The notes: a model not told the origin generated them from the sequence alone. Shown: positions 1 to 8,204, counted from the stretch's first letter. The stretch is 33,626 nucleotides of DNA from Chitinispirillaceae bacterium (GCA_016930275.1 JAFGHA010000219.1:1-33626); one strand, 5' to 3'. Numbers and translations are program-made.

Positions 1-183
1 AGTGCCGAAGCGCCGTCGCCGGTCAGAAGCGGTTTGCGGATACGTGACGTCCCCGGCGCAAGCGTACTGATAACCAGCGACCGGATGGTATGCGATTTTG
101 ACGACGGAATGTCGATTGAACCTTTGAGTTGTGACGGTCGGACGATCCATTTCATGGGAGATCCGGTTCCTTTCATTGAGTGA
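1..183 (+). CDS. C-terminal fragment of an unknown protein
   Basis: Frame 1 is open from the window edge to a TGA at 181-183, giving 60 residues that end in GDPVPFIE. The 5' part lies outside the window. The fragment is short, rich in beta-forming residues, and begins with an Ala/Pro/Ser stretch that looks like a linker. I recognise no family. A run of T follows the stop directly but has no convincing stem before it, so I do not call a terminator. The reading frame is the only evidence that it is coding. Confidence 0.45.
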   Translation, partial: SAEAPSPVRSGLRIRDVPGASVLITSDRMVCDFDDGMSIEPLSCDGRTIHFMGDPVPFIE

Positions 184-316
184 ATTCTTTTTTTTTCGGA
201 TTGTGATTGCTCTAAAATAATTCGGCGGGAAATATTTGCGGAAAGACTGCATTCTCAGCAGAAATTCAACATTCAGATGAATCCGGTATCTGAGCAGAAC
301 CGGTCAGATTCCTCCT

Positions 317-1243
317 TCAATCGGCCGAATCGTTGAGGAACACCTTGACACGGTTGCGCCCGCCGTTTTTCGCACGGTAGAGAGCCACGTCGGCTTCTTC
401 GATCATGTCCTGCGGATTGGCGATGTCGCTGCGGTAGGTCGTCACCCCGAGTGAAGCGCTCAACCGCCCCCCGGGAAGCAGCTGCTCATTGACAAACCGA
501 TAATCATAAATCGCCTGACGGATATGCTCGGCGGTTTTAAACGCGAGATTGACGGGCTGGGCACTGAGCAGAATGGTGAACTCCTCGCCTCCGTAACGGC
601 AGACGATATCGTCCTTGCTGGAGACCGCATGAAGAATACGAACGGTTTCAATCAGCGCGATGTCACCCTGAATATGTCCGTTGAGATCGTTGTAAATCTT
701 GAAATGATCAAGGTCGAGCATAATGAGTGAAAAGCCGCGTCCCGTTGTACGCGCCTGAATGAAAAGTTTTTTGAATTCGTCGTCAAAGAAATGGCGGTTG
801 TACGCTTTGGTGAGATCGTCGGTGATGGCCCGGCTTGCGGTATCGACATACTCATGCGCATCGACGATTTTCGGATTGGTGAACCGTTTCTTGATATTCG
901 TGTAGTAATCGAGCGTTGCCACGTGAATGCCGACATTGCGCCCCAGTTTTTCACTCAGCAGATATTTATGCTTGAGAATATCACGCCAGTCCCTCTTTGC
1001 CTCTTCTTCGGGCAGACGGATCTGAATAATGGCGAATATCAGGTCACGATAATAAGTACCCGGCTTTTTCCCGATGGATTCAAGCTGGAACTCATCGTCC
1101 TGGATATGCTCGACGATATCACCACTGACCCGTTCGATAAACCGGCGATTCGTTAACCGTTTAAGGTTGTCGATGTCGGAAATGTTGAGGTTGGTGTCCT
1201 CGAGATCGTTCAGCTGGGCTTCGTCTGATTCAGGCAATTCCAT
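317..1243 (-). CDS. GGDEF-domain protein, probable diguanylate cyclase
   Basis: Predicted to make the second messenger cyclic di-GMP from two GTP. It has 308 residues. The N-terminal ~135 residues have no recognised domain, no signal peptide and no membrane segment, so the protein should be cytoplasmic. The GGDEF domain spans about 136-300: DDLTKAYNR opens it, LDLDHFK (about 175-181) supplies metal-binding aspartates, and YGGEEF at 217-222 is the active-site loop. The product-inhibition I-site (RxxD five residues before GGEEF) reads S209-K-D-D212, so the arginine is missing and allosteric inhibition is probably lost. The start has an upstream GGGAG, about 13 nt away. It is transcribed away from the XRE-cupin gene. 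Activity is inferred from the intact GGEEF; the sensory input is unknown. Confidence 0.9.
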   Translation of the reverse strand: MELPESDEAQLNDLEDTNLNISDIDNLKRLTNRRFIERVSGDIVEHIQDDEFQLESIGKKPGTYYRDLIFAIIQIRLPEEEAKRDWRDILKHKYLLSEKLGRNVGIHVATLDYYTNIKKRFTNPKIVDAHEYVDTASRAITDDLTKAYNRHFFDDEFKKLFIQARTTGRGFSLIMLDLDHFKIYNDLNGHIQGDIALIETVRILHAVSSKDDIVCRYGGEEFTILLSAQPVNLAFKTAEHIRQAIYDYRFVNEQLLPGGRLSASLGVTTYRSDIANPQDMIEEADVALYRAKNGGRNRVKVFLNDSAD

Positions 1244-1364
1244 AATCCGTACACTACTCCCTGCTCCAATATAACAAAAAGTTCGGGGTTTCGGGGAACT
1301 TAAAATTGAAGAACTACCTGAAAATACCGAACAGCAATTAAATAAACTTCATAGGCTATCCGCT

Positions 1365-1382
1365 CAGGTGTAATTATACCTG
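1365..1382. promoter_or_regulatory. Near-palindromic dyad over a minus-strand -10 box
   Basis: CAGGTGTAATTATACCTG is an 18-bp dyad with a single mismatched pair, located in the divergent region between the GGDEF gene (minus) and the XRE-cupin gene (plus). On the minus strand it contains a perfect TATAAT (1373-1378), which would place a transcript start about 120 nt upstream of the GGDEF start; the matching -35 (TGCAAA-like) is poor. Its position suits an operator bound by the neighbouring XRE protein, but that is inference. Confidence 0.4.
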
Positions 1383-1465
1383 CAAAAAACACGTCATTTG
1401 CACCTTTGGCTGCAGTAACGGATTATCGTTGGGTTACCCTGTAATGACTGCTACAGAAATACTAC

Positions 1466-1494
1466 TTGCATTTCCGGAAGATATATTTTATAAT
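1466..1494 (+). promoter_or_regulatory. Promoter for a predicted leaderless mRNA of the XRE-cupin gene
   Basis: TTGCAT (1466-1471) and a perfect TATAAT (1489-1494) are separated by 17 bp. The ATG of the regulator starts at 1502, seven bases after the -10 box, exactly where transcription would begin. No Shine-Dalgarno sequence precedes this ATG. The apparent TTG start codon at 1466 is part of the -35 element, so the longer open reading frame should not be used. Confidence 0.6.
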
Positions 1495-1501
1495 TACTGT
1501 A

Positions 1502-2113
1502 ATGAATACAGTATTACTTAAAGACTCCATACCCCGGATCGGTCAGATTCTGAAAATTTACCGGGAAAAAACCGGCAAGAACCAGGGGGATATTGCGCAG
1601 AAGGCCGGTATTTCGGTAAGCATGCTCAGTCAGATCGAACGTGGTATCGTCGCACCTTCGGTTGAAACCCTTCTGACCGTCTGCTCGGTGCTCGACCTTG
1701 ATCCGTCAGACCTGTTCAAACAGATCAGCACTGCAGCGCCGGTCCGTATCCATCATAAAGGGGAACGGCTCCGCAATGAACTTGGCGGGGTGCGGTACGA
1801 GCAACTCATGACCAGCCTCCACCCGATGTATCAGGCGGAGATGTTTCTGATCGAGGTGACAGCGGGAAAAAGCAGTACTTTCAGCGGTGGGGGGCACGAA
1901 GGCACGGAAATGGGGTATGTGCTTGCAGGGAGTGCGGAACTTACGGTTGATACGGAAAAATACTCCGTCAAAGAAGGCGACAGCATCTACTTCAATGCAC
2001 AGCTGCCGCATCAGGTGACGAACACCGGAGATGAAATGTTCCGTGCGGTCTGGAGCATCGCTCCGCCCCATGTCGACTTTCTCGGTATTAAACGGACAGG
2101 ATCAAAAAAATAG
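1502..2113 (+). CDS. XRE-family regulator with C-terminal cupin domain
   Basis: A transcription factor of 203 residues. The N-terminal helix-turn-helix spans about 9-70 (IGQILKIYREKTGKNQGDIA, then ISVSMLSQIERG as the recognition region). The cupin_2 sensor barrel spans about 110-190, with H-E-G-x-E (GGGHEGTEMGYVLAG) and a later PHQ as its usual metal or ligand-binding residues. Proteins of this layout often control nearby metabolic, stress or efflux genes after binding a small ligand. The start at 1502 is preferred over an in-frame TTG at 1466 because 1466 lies in the -35 box. leuC begins 50 nt downstream on the same strand, so it could be co-transcribed with or regulated by this gene; the ligand cannot be read from the sequence. 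Confidence 0.9.
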   Translation: MNTVLLKDSIPRIGQILKIYREKTGKNQGDIAQKAGISVSMLSQIERGIVAPSVETLLTVCSVLDLDPSDLFKQISTAAPVRIHHKGERLRNELGGVRYEQLMTSLHPMYQAEMFLIEVTAGKSSTFSGGGHEGTEMGYVLAGSAELTVDTEKYSVKEGDSIYFNAQLPHQVTNTGDEMFRAVWSIAPPHVDFLGIKRTGSKK

Positions 2114-2163
2114 AATGAATCGCCGGCTCATACTGTAATGAGCGGTTTACGAAAGGAGCCCGT

Positions 2164-3450
2164 ATGGGAAAAACAATCACCGAAAAAATCTTTGCGGCGC
2201 ATCTGCGCGACGAGCCCTTCGAAGGAACGAAAGTGCTCGCGCTCGATGTGGTCATGTGTCACGAAATCACCACGCCGATCGCCATCACCGATCTGCAGTG
2301 GCGAAAAAAGGATCGTGTTTTCGATCCGGAAAAAATCAAGGCGGTCATTGACCATGTCACGCCTGCAAAAGATTCAAAGAGCGCGATGCAGGCGAAAGTC
2401 ATGCGCGAATGGGCGGCACGGCACCAACTGCCCCATTTTTTTGATGTGGGACAAAACGGTGTCTGTCACGCACTCTTTCCGGAAAAAGGGTTTATCCGCC
2501 CCGGCTACACGGTGATCATGGGCGACAGCCACACCTGTACCCATGGCGCGTTCGGCGCGTTCGCCGCCGGTGTGGGAACCACCGATCTCGAAGTGGGTAT
2601 CCTCAAAGGGGTCTGTGCCTTCCGTCAACCGAGAAGCGTACGGGTCAACCTGACCGGAACAATGCAGCCGGGCGTGTTTGCAAAGGATGTGATCCTGACG
2701 GTGATAAAAACGCTCACCGTCAACGGCGCCACCGACCATGTTATCGAGTTCCGCGGTGAAACGGTCGAAGCGATGTCGATGGAGGAGCGGATGACGCTGA
2801 GCAACATGGCAATTGAAGCGGGCGGGACTTCGGGAGTCTGCCTCCCCGATGCGGTGACGGTCGATTATCTCTGGCCGTTTATTTCGACTGAGTATACTTC
2901 CAAAGATGCGGCGCTCGAGGCATTTAAAAAATGGCACAGTGATCCCGATGCGGAATATGCGAAAACCGTCGACATTGACGTGAGCACCGTGGAACCCTCG
3001 GCTACCTTCGGATACAAACCGGATCAGGTGAAGCACCTTTCCGATATGACCGATGCTAAAATCGATCAGGTTTACATCGGCAGCTGCACCAACGGTCGTA
3101 TCAGTGACCTTCGCGCGGCAGCGGCGGTGGCGAAAGGAAAGAAACTCGCTCCGGGAGTACGCGGTATCGTGGTTCCGGCCACGCCGTCGATCTACCGGCA
3201 GGCGATGGACGAAGGGCTGCTCGCCGTGTTCATGGACAGCGGCTACTGCATCGCCAACCCAACCTGCGGAGCGTGTCTCGGCATGTCGACCGGCGTACTT
3301 GCCGAAGGAGAAGCATGCGCCTCGACAACCAACCGCAACTTCAACGGACGCATGGGAAAAGGCGGTATGGTGCACCTGATGAGTCCCGCCAGTGCTGCGG
3401 CAAGCGGTATCACGGGTCATCTGACCGATCCGCGGAAAGTAATGAAATAG
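2164..3450 (+). CDS. leuC: 3-isopropylmalate dehydratase large subunit
   Basis: With LeuD it isomerises 2-isopropylmalate to 3-isopropylmalate in leucine biosynthesis, using a 4Fe-4S cluster. The 428-residue protein is the shorter LeuC/HacA-type form (the enterobacterial form is about 466). Visible marks are GDSHTCTHGAFGAFAAGVG, the cluster ligand C308 in GSCTNGR, and C368-x-x-C371 in NPTCGACLG. AAGGAG sits at a good distance before the ATG. The small subunit follows 119 nt downstream, after a palindromic element. leuA and leuB are not in the window, so the related homoaconitase (lysine pathway) cannot be excluded on sequence alone. Confidence 0.95.
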   Translation: MGKTITEKIFAAHLRDEPFEGTKVLALDVVMCHEITTPIAITDLQWRKKDRVFDPEKIKAVIDHVTPAKDSKSAMQAKVMREWAARHQLPHFFDVGQNGVCHALFPEKGFIRPGYTVIMGDSHTCTHGAFGAFAAGVGTTDLEVGILKGVCAFRQPRSVRVNLTGTMQPGVFAKDVILTVIKTLTVNGATDHVIEFRGETVEAMSMEERMTLSNMAIEAGGTSGVCLPDAVTVDYLWPFISTEYTSKDAALEAFKKWHSDPDAEYAKTVDIDVSTVEPSATFGYKPDQVKHLSDMTDAKIDQVYIGSCTNGRISDLRAAAAVAKGKKLAPGVRGIVVPATPSIYRQAMDEGLLAVFMDSGYCIANPTCGACLGMSTGVLAEGEACASTTNRNFNGRMGKGGMVHLMSPASAAASGITGHLTDPRKVMK

Positions 3451-3462
3451 TCAGCCTTTGAA

Positions 3463-3530
3463 TGTCATCCCCGCGCAGGCGGGGATCCTCTCATTTCGGC
3501 TACAGGATATCCGTTTACACGGGTATGACA
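3463..3530. repeat. REP-like palindromic element between leuC and leuD
   Basis: The 68-bp element begins TGTCATCCCCGCG (3463-3475) and ends with the inverted copy CACGGGTATGACA (3518-3530); 11 of 13 terminal positions match. Inside the left end is a perfect 8-bp hairpin, ATCCCCGC/GCGGGGAT (3467-3474 with 3479-3486). Elements with GTCATCCCCGC hairpins are known as dispersed extragenic repeats in many bacteria. It keeps one frame open into leuD, which produces a spurious N-terminal extension. In the mRNA the hairpin may affect leuC/leuD balance or stability. Confidence 0.65.
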
Positions 3531-3569
3531 ACCATATTGACGGTAAACATTAAATTGAAAGGATATACT

Positions 3570-4097
3570 ATGAAAACATTCGGCGGTCCGGTACTTTTTC
3601 TCGACCGGTCGGACATAAATACCGACGAAATCATCCCGGCGAAATACCTCACCGAAATGGACAAGGACGCTCTCGGTCCTCATCTGCTCGAAGATCTCAA
3701 ACTCGACGGGTTCGATCCGCAGGGAGCCTGGCGCGGCGTTGCGCGGGTGATGATCAGCAGGGAGAACTTCGGATGCGGCTCTTCGCGCGAACATGCGCCG
3801 TGGGCATTTGAAGTGAATGCAATTACCTGTATTATCGCACAGAACTACGCCCGCATTTTCAGGCAGAACATGTTCAACGGCGGGATGCTCGCGATCGAAC
3901 TCGACCCGAAAACGATCGATGAACTCTTCGCGCTCGAAAAGCTCGGAAAGATCTCTTGTGCCATCGACGTCAAGGAGAAAACGCTTTCGTTCACCTGGGA
4001 TGGCGGGAACAAAAACGTCCCGTTCACCCTTGCGGAGTTCGACGAGGCGCTGGTACTTGCCGGCGGTTGGGTGGAGTTCGCCGACGCGAAGTATTGA
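3570..4097 (+). CDS. leuD: 3-isopropylmalate dehydratase small subunit
   Basis: The swivelling small subunit that completes the LeuCD active site; 175 residues, typical of the family. It contains NTDEIIPAKYL near the N-terminus, where the loop after YL influences substrate choice, and the hallmark ENFGCGSSREHAPWA, whose serine and arginine bind substrate carboxylates. The start at 3570 is chosen because GAAAGGA precedes it and homology begins at MKTFGGPVLF. The in-frame TTG at 3462 only adds translation of the palindromic element. A strong terminator follows, so leuC-leuD looks like a complete transcription unit end. Confidence 0.95.
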   Translation: MKTFGGPVLFLDRSDINTDEIIPAKYLTEMDKDALGPHLLEDLKLDGFDPQGAWRGVARVMISRENFGCGSSREHAPWAFEVNAITCIIAQNYARIFRQNMFNGGMLAIELDPKTIDELFALEKLGKISCAIDVKEKTLSFTWDGGNKNVPFTLAEFDEALVLAGGWVEFADAKY

Positions 4098-4114
4098 AAG
4101 AGCAGTAACAGCCA

Positions 4115-4144
4115 GGCCGCGACAGCCCGTCGCGGCCGTTTCCT
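4115..4144 (+). terminator. Rho-independent terminator after leuD
   Basis: GGCCGCGAC (4115-4123) pairs perfectly with GTCGCGGCC (4129-4137) around a 5-nt loop, followed by a short T-rich tract. It begins 17 nt after the leuD stop codon. Confidence 0.75.
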
Positions 4145-4285
4145 TACTCTGTTCCTCTCCGTGCGGTTGTACCACCTCTCAGCTCCGACCCGTTCGGTTG
4201 ACAATGAACTATCAGGTTTAAAGGGATAACTCAAAACAATTCTTCCCGGTAGCCATTGCGGCGGTCGGCATTATCGACTCCCGCG

Positions 4286-4444
4286 TCAGTCGCATACCTC
4301 CAGCGAATCCTCTTTTCGGGCAATACGCTCCCACAGGCTGTCGGCCTCGAGTTCCGCCAGCGAAAACTGGTGACTCAGTGAGGCGAACACCTCTCCACCG
4401 ACGGATACCCTTTGCAATACCAGTGCAGGTACAGGTTGCTCTAA
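4286..4444 (-). other. Coding-like open stretch without a start, possible gene remnant
   Basis: The region 4145-4630 has no convincing gene. On the minus strand, 4444 to a TGA at 4286-4288 is open for 52 codons and reads like protein (ALVLQRVSVGGEVF, then AELEADSLWERIARKED). A stop (4445-4447) lies immediately upstream, there is no start codon, and a different frame just beyond (about 4225-4285) reads DNADRRNGYREELF. This is what a small frameshifted relic would look like, but I recognise no family. The rest of the gap shows only a weak promoter-like TTGTGG (4552-4557) and TATACT (4576-4581) before the esterase gene. Confidence 0.2.
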
Positions 4445-4630
4445 TCATTGTCACCGGAAAAGTGAGCACGAGTCTTCGACGTCCAAGGCTAGTGGTAAAC
4501 CGTAAAACTCATGACTACTGACTGAAATGCCCTTTTGCAACGCCTTATTTCTTGTGGTTATTCAAGGAGAAAAATTATACTCAGATAACCGACAACTCCG
4601 CTCGATACATTGGGATATCAGGATAATTTC

Positions 4631-5707
4631 GTGCTCAATCATGTTCTTTTGCTCCTGTGCTTCCTTGGATTTACTGCCGTCTCCCGGCCGGCGGTATCCG
4701 CTCAGACCTACTTCAGACCGACGAACCCGTATATCAGGTACACCGGGAGAGTCGATACCAGGAATGCATTGTGCACCCGTTTCGACTGGTCGTATATCAC
4801 GATTGAAACCGTTTTCGAAGGCACCTCGTGTGCCGTCGGACTCAACGCGAAACACGATATCTACAACGTATTCATCGACGGGGAGTTTTCTCACCGGTTC
4901 GCAACGGATTCTCTCAACCGGCGGTATACGCTCGCCTCGGGCCTTCCCGATACACTGCACCACCTGTTGCTTACCAAACGATACGAGACCGACCGGTATA
5001 TCACCGAGTGTACCGGCATCTATCTCGACAGCGGCCGTACACTCCACCCCCCTCCGCCCCGCCCCAAGTATCGTATTGAATTCATTGGAGCCTCCACGCT
5101 CCTCGGCTACGGTAACGAATCCTCTAAACCGAAATGCGATTCGGTCCACAACCACTCGAATACCTACTATTCCTATGGCCCGGTAGCCGCCCGTCTGGTC
5201 GGTGCGGAATGTTCCATTCTTGCCATTACCCGGCGCGGTCTTGTCCGGAACTATCATTCACCCTTCATCACTTCGTTCAGGCCGTTTCAGTACTATTATC
5301 ATACGACGCTATGGAACGATACTACCGGACCGAAATGGAATTACCGCTCCTGGGTACCGGATGTGGTCGTCATTACCCTCGGTACCAATGATTTCTCAAC
5401 CCGGCCATATCCGCCGGAGGCACTCTTCGCCAACCGGCTGTTCGCCTTTACCCGCGAACTCTACCGGCTCTACCCCGGCGTCCACATAGTGCTCCTGAGC
5501 CCCCCCGTCGATCCGCTCTGCAGCCGGATGAGTGACTTTGCAGAACGGGAACAACGGGAAGGAAACCGGAAGATATCTTTTCTGGCCTACGACCGGTTTC
5601 CCGACTGGTACCGCGGCTGCGACTGGCACCCGAATGTGAAGGCGCACCGGAAAATCGCCGAAGAACTTGCCGCGCATATCCGTCCGCAGCTGAAACATGG
5701 ACCATAG
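4631..5707 (+). CDS. Secreted SGNH esterase, CE2-like (acetyl xylan esterase type)
   Basis: Predicted exported esterase that removes acetyl groups from polysaccharides. It has 358 residues. A signal peptide (LNHVLLLLCFLGFTAV..., cleavage near VSA-Q) is followed by a beta-rich N-terminal domain and a C-terminal SGNH hydrolase domain, the two-domain arrangement of carbohydrate esterase family 2. Catalytic blocks: nucleophile S155 in IEFIGASTLLGYGNE, oxyanion-hole GTND in VVVITLGTNDFS, and Asp/His in CDWHPN near the end. The GTG at 4631 is chosen because AGGA lies seven bases upstream; the in-frame TTG at 4610 has no ribosome site. The nucleophile block is usually G-D/N-S, here G-A-S. The substrate is inferred from the family. 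The YheT-like gene follows after 44 nt. Confidence 0.8.
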   Translation: MLNHVLLLLCFLGFTAVSRPAVSAQTYFRPTNPYIRYTGRVDTRNALCTRFDWSYITIETVFEGTSCAVGLNAKHDIYNVFIDGEFSHRFATDSLNRRYTLASGLPDTLHHLLLTKRYETDRYITECTGIYLDSGRTLHPPPPRPKYRIEFIGASTLLGYGNESSKPKCDSVHNHSNTYYSYGPVAARLVGAECSILAITRRGLVRNYHSPFITSFRPFQYYYHTTLWNDTTGPKWNYRSWVPDVVVITLGTNDFSTRPYPPEALFANRLFAFTRELYRLYPGVHIVLLSPPVDPLCSRMSDFAEREQREGNRKISFLAYDRFPDWYRGCDWHPNVKAHRKIAEELAAHIRPQLKHGP

Positions 5708-5751
5708 CCGTTACTCTTTCGTTAGTACCACCCATCCAGTATTTTCCACCC

Positions 5752-6726
5752 ATGCCCTGTATCGAAAAAAGCAGTTTTCATCCGCCCTTTTTTCTCCGTA
5801 ACCCACATCTGCAGACGCTCTTTCCACAGAAAGCCCGAAAGGTGAAAGGGGTAACCTATACCCGCCACCGAATCGACACCCCCGATGGCGACTTTCTTGA
5901 CCTTGACTGGTCAAAAAGGAACCGATCCCGCTGTGCGATACTTTTTCACGGACTCGAAGGGCACACGTTCCGTCCTTATATGCTCGGGATGGTCAGAGCA
6001 CTCAACCGGGCGGGGTGGGATGCCGTTTCCGTCAATCTGCGCGGATGCAGCGGTGAACCGAATCTGCTGGCACGCGCCTACCATCAGGGATCAAGTGACG
6101 ATGTGGCAACTGCCGTTTCTCATGTGGCCGACAGCGCGTACACCGCACTTATTATTATCGGGTTCAGCCTGGGTGGCAATATCGTTCTGAAATATCTCGG
6201 AGAACCGCAGTGGAAAAAACCGGATACGCTTAAAGTCGCAGTCGCCGTTTCAGCGCCCTGTGATGTTCCTTCCTGTGCCGAAAACATTCAGAGGAAAGAA
6301 AACCGGCGATACCTGCGGTATTTCCTGACAATGCTGAGTGAAAAAGTCATCGCCAAACACCACCGGTTTCCGGAGCAGCTTCCCGTCGAGGGATTGCGCG
6401 ACATCAGCTCCTTCACCGAATTTGACAATCGTTACACCGCTCCGCTCAACGGATTTGCCGATGCCCGTGACTACTGGGAACGGACCTCCTCGCTGCCGCT
6501 CCTGCCGGCGATCACGTTGCCGACCCTCCTTTTAAACGCAGTCGACGACCCGATTCTCACTCCGCAATGCTTCCCCCGTGCGATCGCAGGATCCCATCCG
6601 TTTCTCACGCTCGAAGCACCCCGGTACGGCGGCCATGTCGGTTTCCTCGGGCAGGGAGCCCACGGCAACTACTGGCATGAGGAACGAACGCTCGAATTTG
6701 TACAACACTTCGGAGCGGCATCATGA
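5752..6726 (+). CDS. YheT-family alpha/beta hydrolase
   Basis: A 324-residue alpha/beta-fold hydrolase of the YheT/COG0429 type, recognised by FHPPFFLRNPHLQTLFP at its N-terminus. The catalytic triad is S139 in GFSLGGN, Asp at 265/266 in NAVDDPIL, and H295 in YGGHVGFLG. Family members act on esters and lipids, but the bacterial substrate is not established. There is no signal peptide. The ATG at 5752 has no clear Shine-Dalgarno but matches the family start. Its stop codon overlaps the start of the phospholipase D gene in ATGA, implying translational coupling and a linked role, perhaps in membrane lipid turnover. Confidence 0.88.
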   Translation: MPCIEKSSFHPPFFLRNPHLQTLFPQKARKVKGVTYTRHRIDTPDGDFLDLDWSKRNRSRCAILFHGLEGHTFRPYMLGMVRALNRAGWDAVSVNLRGCSGEPNLLARAYHQGSSDDVATAVSHVADSAYTALIIIGFSLGGNIVLKYLGEPQWKKPDTLKVAVAVSAPCDVPSCAENIQRKENRRYLRYFLTMLSEKVIAKHHRFPEQLPVEGLRDISSFTEFDNRYTAPLNGFADARDYWERTSSLPLLPAITLPTLLLNAVDDPILTPQCFPRAIAGSHPFLTLEAPRYGGHVGFLGQGAHGNYWHEERTLEFVQHFGAAS

Positions 6727-8204
6727 AAGGACTTCCCGACCGGCGGTTTCCCCTGCTCATTGTGGCACTCAACATCGCAGGATACGTAACCATTGCTGCA
6801 ATTGCCATCGGAATCCTCCATCAATACAAACCGCTTCCTCCGGGTCTATCATTCAACGGAACACCGCACGTCGTTTCTCCCGACCGGGTGCAGTTCCTCC
6901 ACGACCTTACCCGGCACGACAACGACAGTGCCCTGCTGCAGCAGGAGATCTTCGACTCCGTCTTTGCGCTGATCGACCGGGCGCAGCAGTACGTCCTCGT
7001 TGACATGTTCCTGATGAACGACCACAAAGGGAAAAGTACCAGCAGCTTCCGGCCGGTCTCCACGGAACTTGCCGATCACCTTATCAGAAAGAAAGCCACC
7101 AGGCCCGATATACCGGTCGATGTCATTACCGACCCCATCAATACCGTATACGGCGGCACGTCTTCCGCCGTCATCGACCGCCTCCGCAATGCCGGTATCA
7201 ATGTCATCGTTACCGACCTCGCGAAACTGCGCGACAGCAACCGGTTCTATTCACCATTCTGGCGTCTTCTCTTTTCGTGGTTCGGCAACTCACCCCGCGG
7301 CGGACTGTTTCCCCACCCCTTCTCTCCCGCCGAACCGAAAGTACCGTTACGCAGCTACCTGGCCCTGCTCAACTTCAAAGCCAACCACCGCAAGGTCATT
7401 ATCGCCGATGACAAGGGAGCACTCACGGCGATCGTTTCCACGGCAAATCCTCACGACGCCAGCGCCCGCCACTCGAATACAGCATTCAAAATCACCTCAG
7501 GCCAAGTGTGCCGGGATATTTACAAGTGTGAATCGTCGGTCGCCGGTCTTTCGGGAGGGGCACTCGGTATCCTGCCGGCAGTCACCCGGTCTGTCGAAGA
7601 AACGCCGTCTGCAATGAAAGCCGCCATAACCACCGATGGCGCAACCAGAACAATGCTGCTTGACCGGATCAAAAGCGCACCATCGGGTTCGAACATATTT
7701 GTCGCGTTGTTCTACGTTGCCGACCGTTCGATTGTTTCAGCTCTTAAGCTTGCCGCTAAAAGAGGAGTTGCCGTTACCGTTGTCCTCGATCCCAATACCA
7801 ATGCATTCGGCTATACGAAGCGCGGTGTTCCGAATGTCCCGGTCGCCGCTGAACTGATGAAAGGTGGTTGTGACCTCCGGTTCTACCGGACGGGAGAAGA
7901 GCAGTTCCATACGAAACTGCTGCTTATCGACTACCCGACGGATTCCTTATGGTGCACCACCGGATCGGCGAATTACACCCGCAGGAATCTTGGAAATCTC
8001 AACCTGGAGATGAACTGTGCGGTTTCATGCAGGAAGACGGCACCGGTGGCGAAGCGCCTGCTTGACTACCGGACACTGCTCGCCGGAGAGCAGCCGACCC
8101 CACCGTACACCATTGCCGCATCGGATTCGGCGGCACCGCAGTCGACGTGGTTTAAATATATGCGGTACCGGTTTTTCGAGGCTTCCGGATTTTCCAGTTT
8201 CTGA
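6723..8204 (+). CDS. Membrane-anchored phospholipase D superfamily protein
   Basis: A 493-residue protein with two complete HKD motifs, HxKx4D: H222-R-K224...D229 and H396-T-K398...D403, the second followed by GSANYTRRN. The pair forms the active site used by cardiolipin synthases and other phosphatidyl-transferring enzymes. One hydrophobic segment at about 9-31 suggests an N-terminal membrane anchor with the catalytic part outside. The region between the motifs is longer than in typical ClsA-type synthases and Ser/Pro-rich near 290. It starts within the last codon of the YheT-like gene (ATGA), so the two are made together. Exact reaction (phospholipase, cardiolipin synthesis or nuclease) is open; lipid chemistry is favoured by the membrane anchor and neighbours. 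Confidence 0.88.
   Translation: MKGLPDRRFPLLIVALNIAGYVTIAAIAIGILHQYKPLPPGLSFNGTPHVVSPDRVQFLHDLTRHDNDSALLQQEIFDSVFALIDRAQQYVLVDMFLMNDHKGKSTSSFRPVSTELADHLIRKKATRPDIPVDVITDPINTVYGGTSSAVIDRLRNAGINVIVTDLAKLRDSNRFYSPFWRLLFSWFGNSPRGGLFPHPFSPAEPKVPLRSYLALLNFKANHRKVIIADDKGALTAIVSTANPHDASARHSNTAFKITSGQVCRDIYKCESSVAGLSGGALGILPAVTRSVEETPSAMKAAITTDGATRTMLLDRIKSAPSGSNIFVALFYVADRSIVSALKLAAKRGVAVTVVLDPNTNAFGYTKRGVPNVPVAAELMKGGCDLRFYRTGEEQFHTKLLLIDYPTDSLWCTTGSANYTRRNLGNLNLEMNCAVSCRKTAPVAKRLLDYRTLLAGEQPTPPYTIAASDSAAPQSTWFKYMRYRFFEASGFSSF

Noticed and set aside
184..316. Cyclic di-GMP riboswitch or terminator near the GGDEF gene
   Set aside because: No conserved aptamer sequence; only a weak CCGGT/ACCGG inverted repeat.
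2374..3420. A 348-codon open frame antisense to leuC
   Set aside because: LeuC is certain on the plus strand; the antisense frame is His/Arg-rich with no domain and arises from codon bias.
3462..3569. N-terminal extension of leuD (MSSPRRRGSS...)
   Set aside because: It is translation of a palindromic repeat element; the ATG at 3570 has the ribosome site and the family start.
4527..5186. A 219-codon plus-strand frame over the esterase gene
   Set aside because: Ser/Arg/Pro-rich shadow; the esterase frame has a signal peptide and all catalytic blocks.
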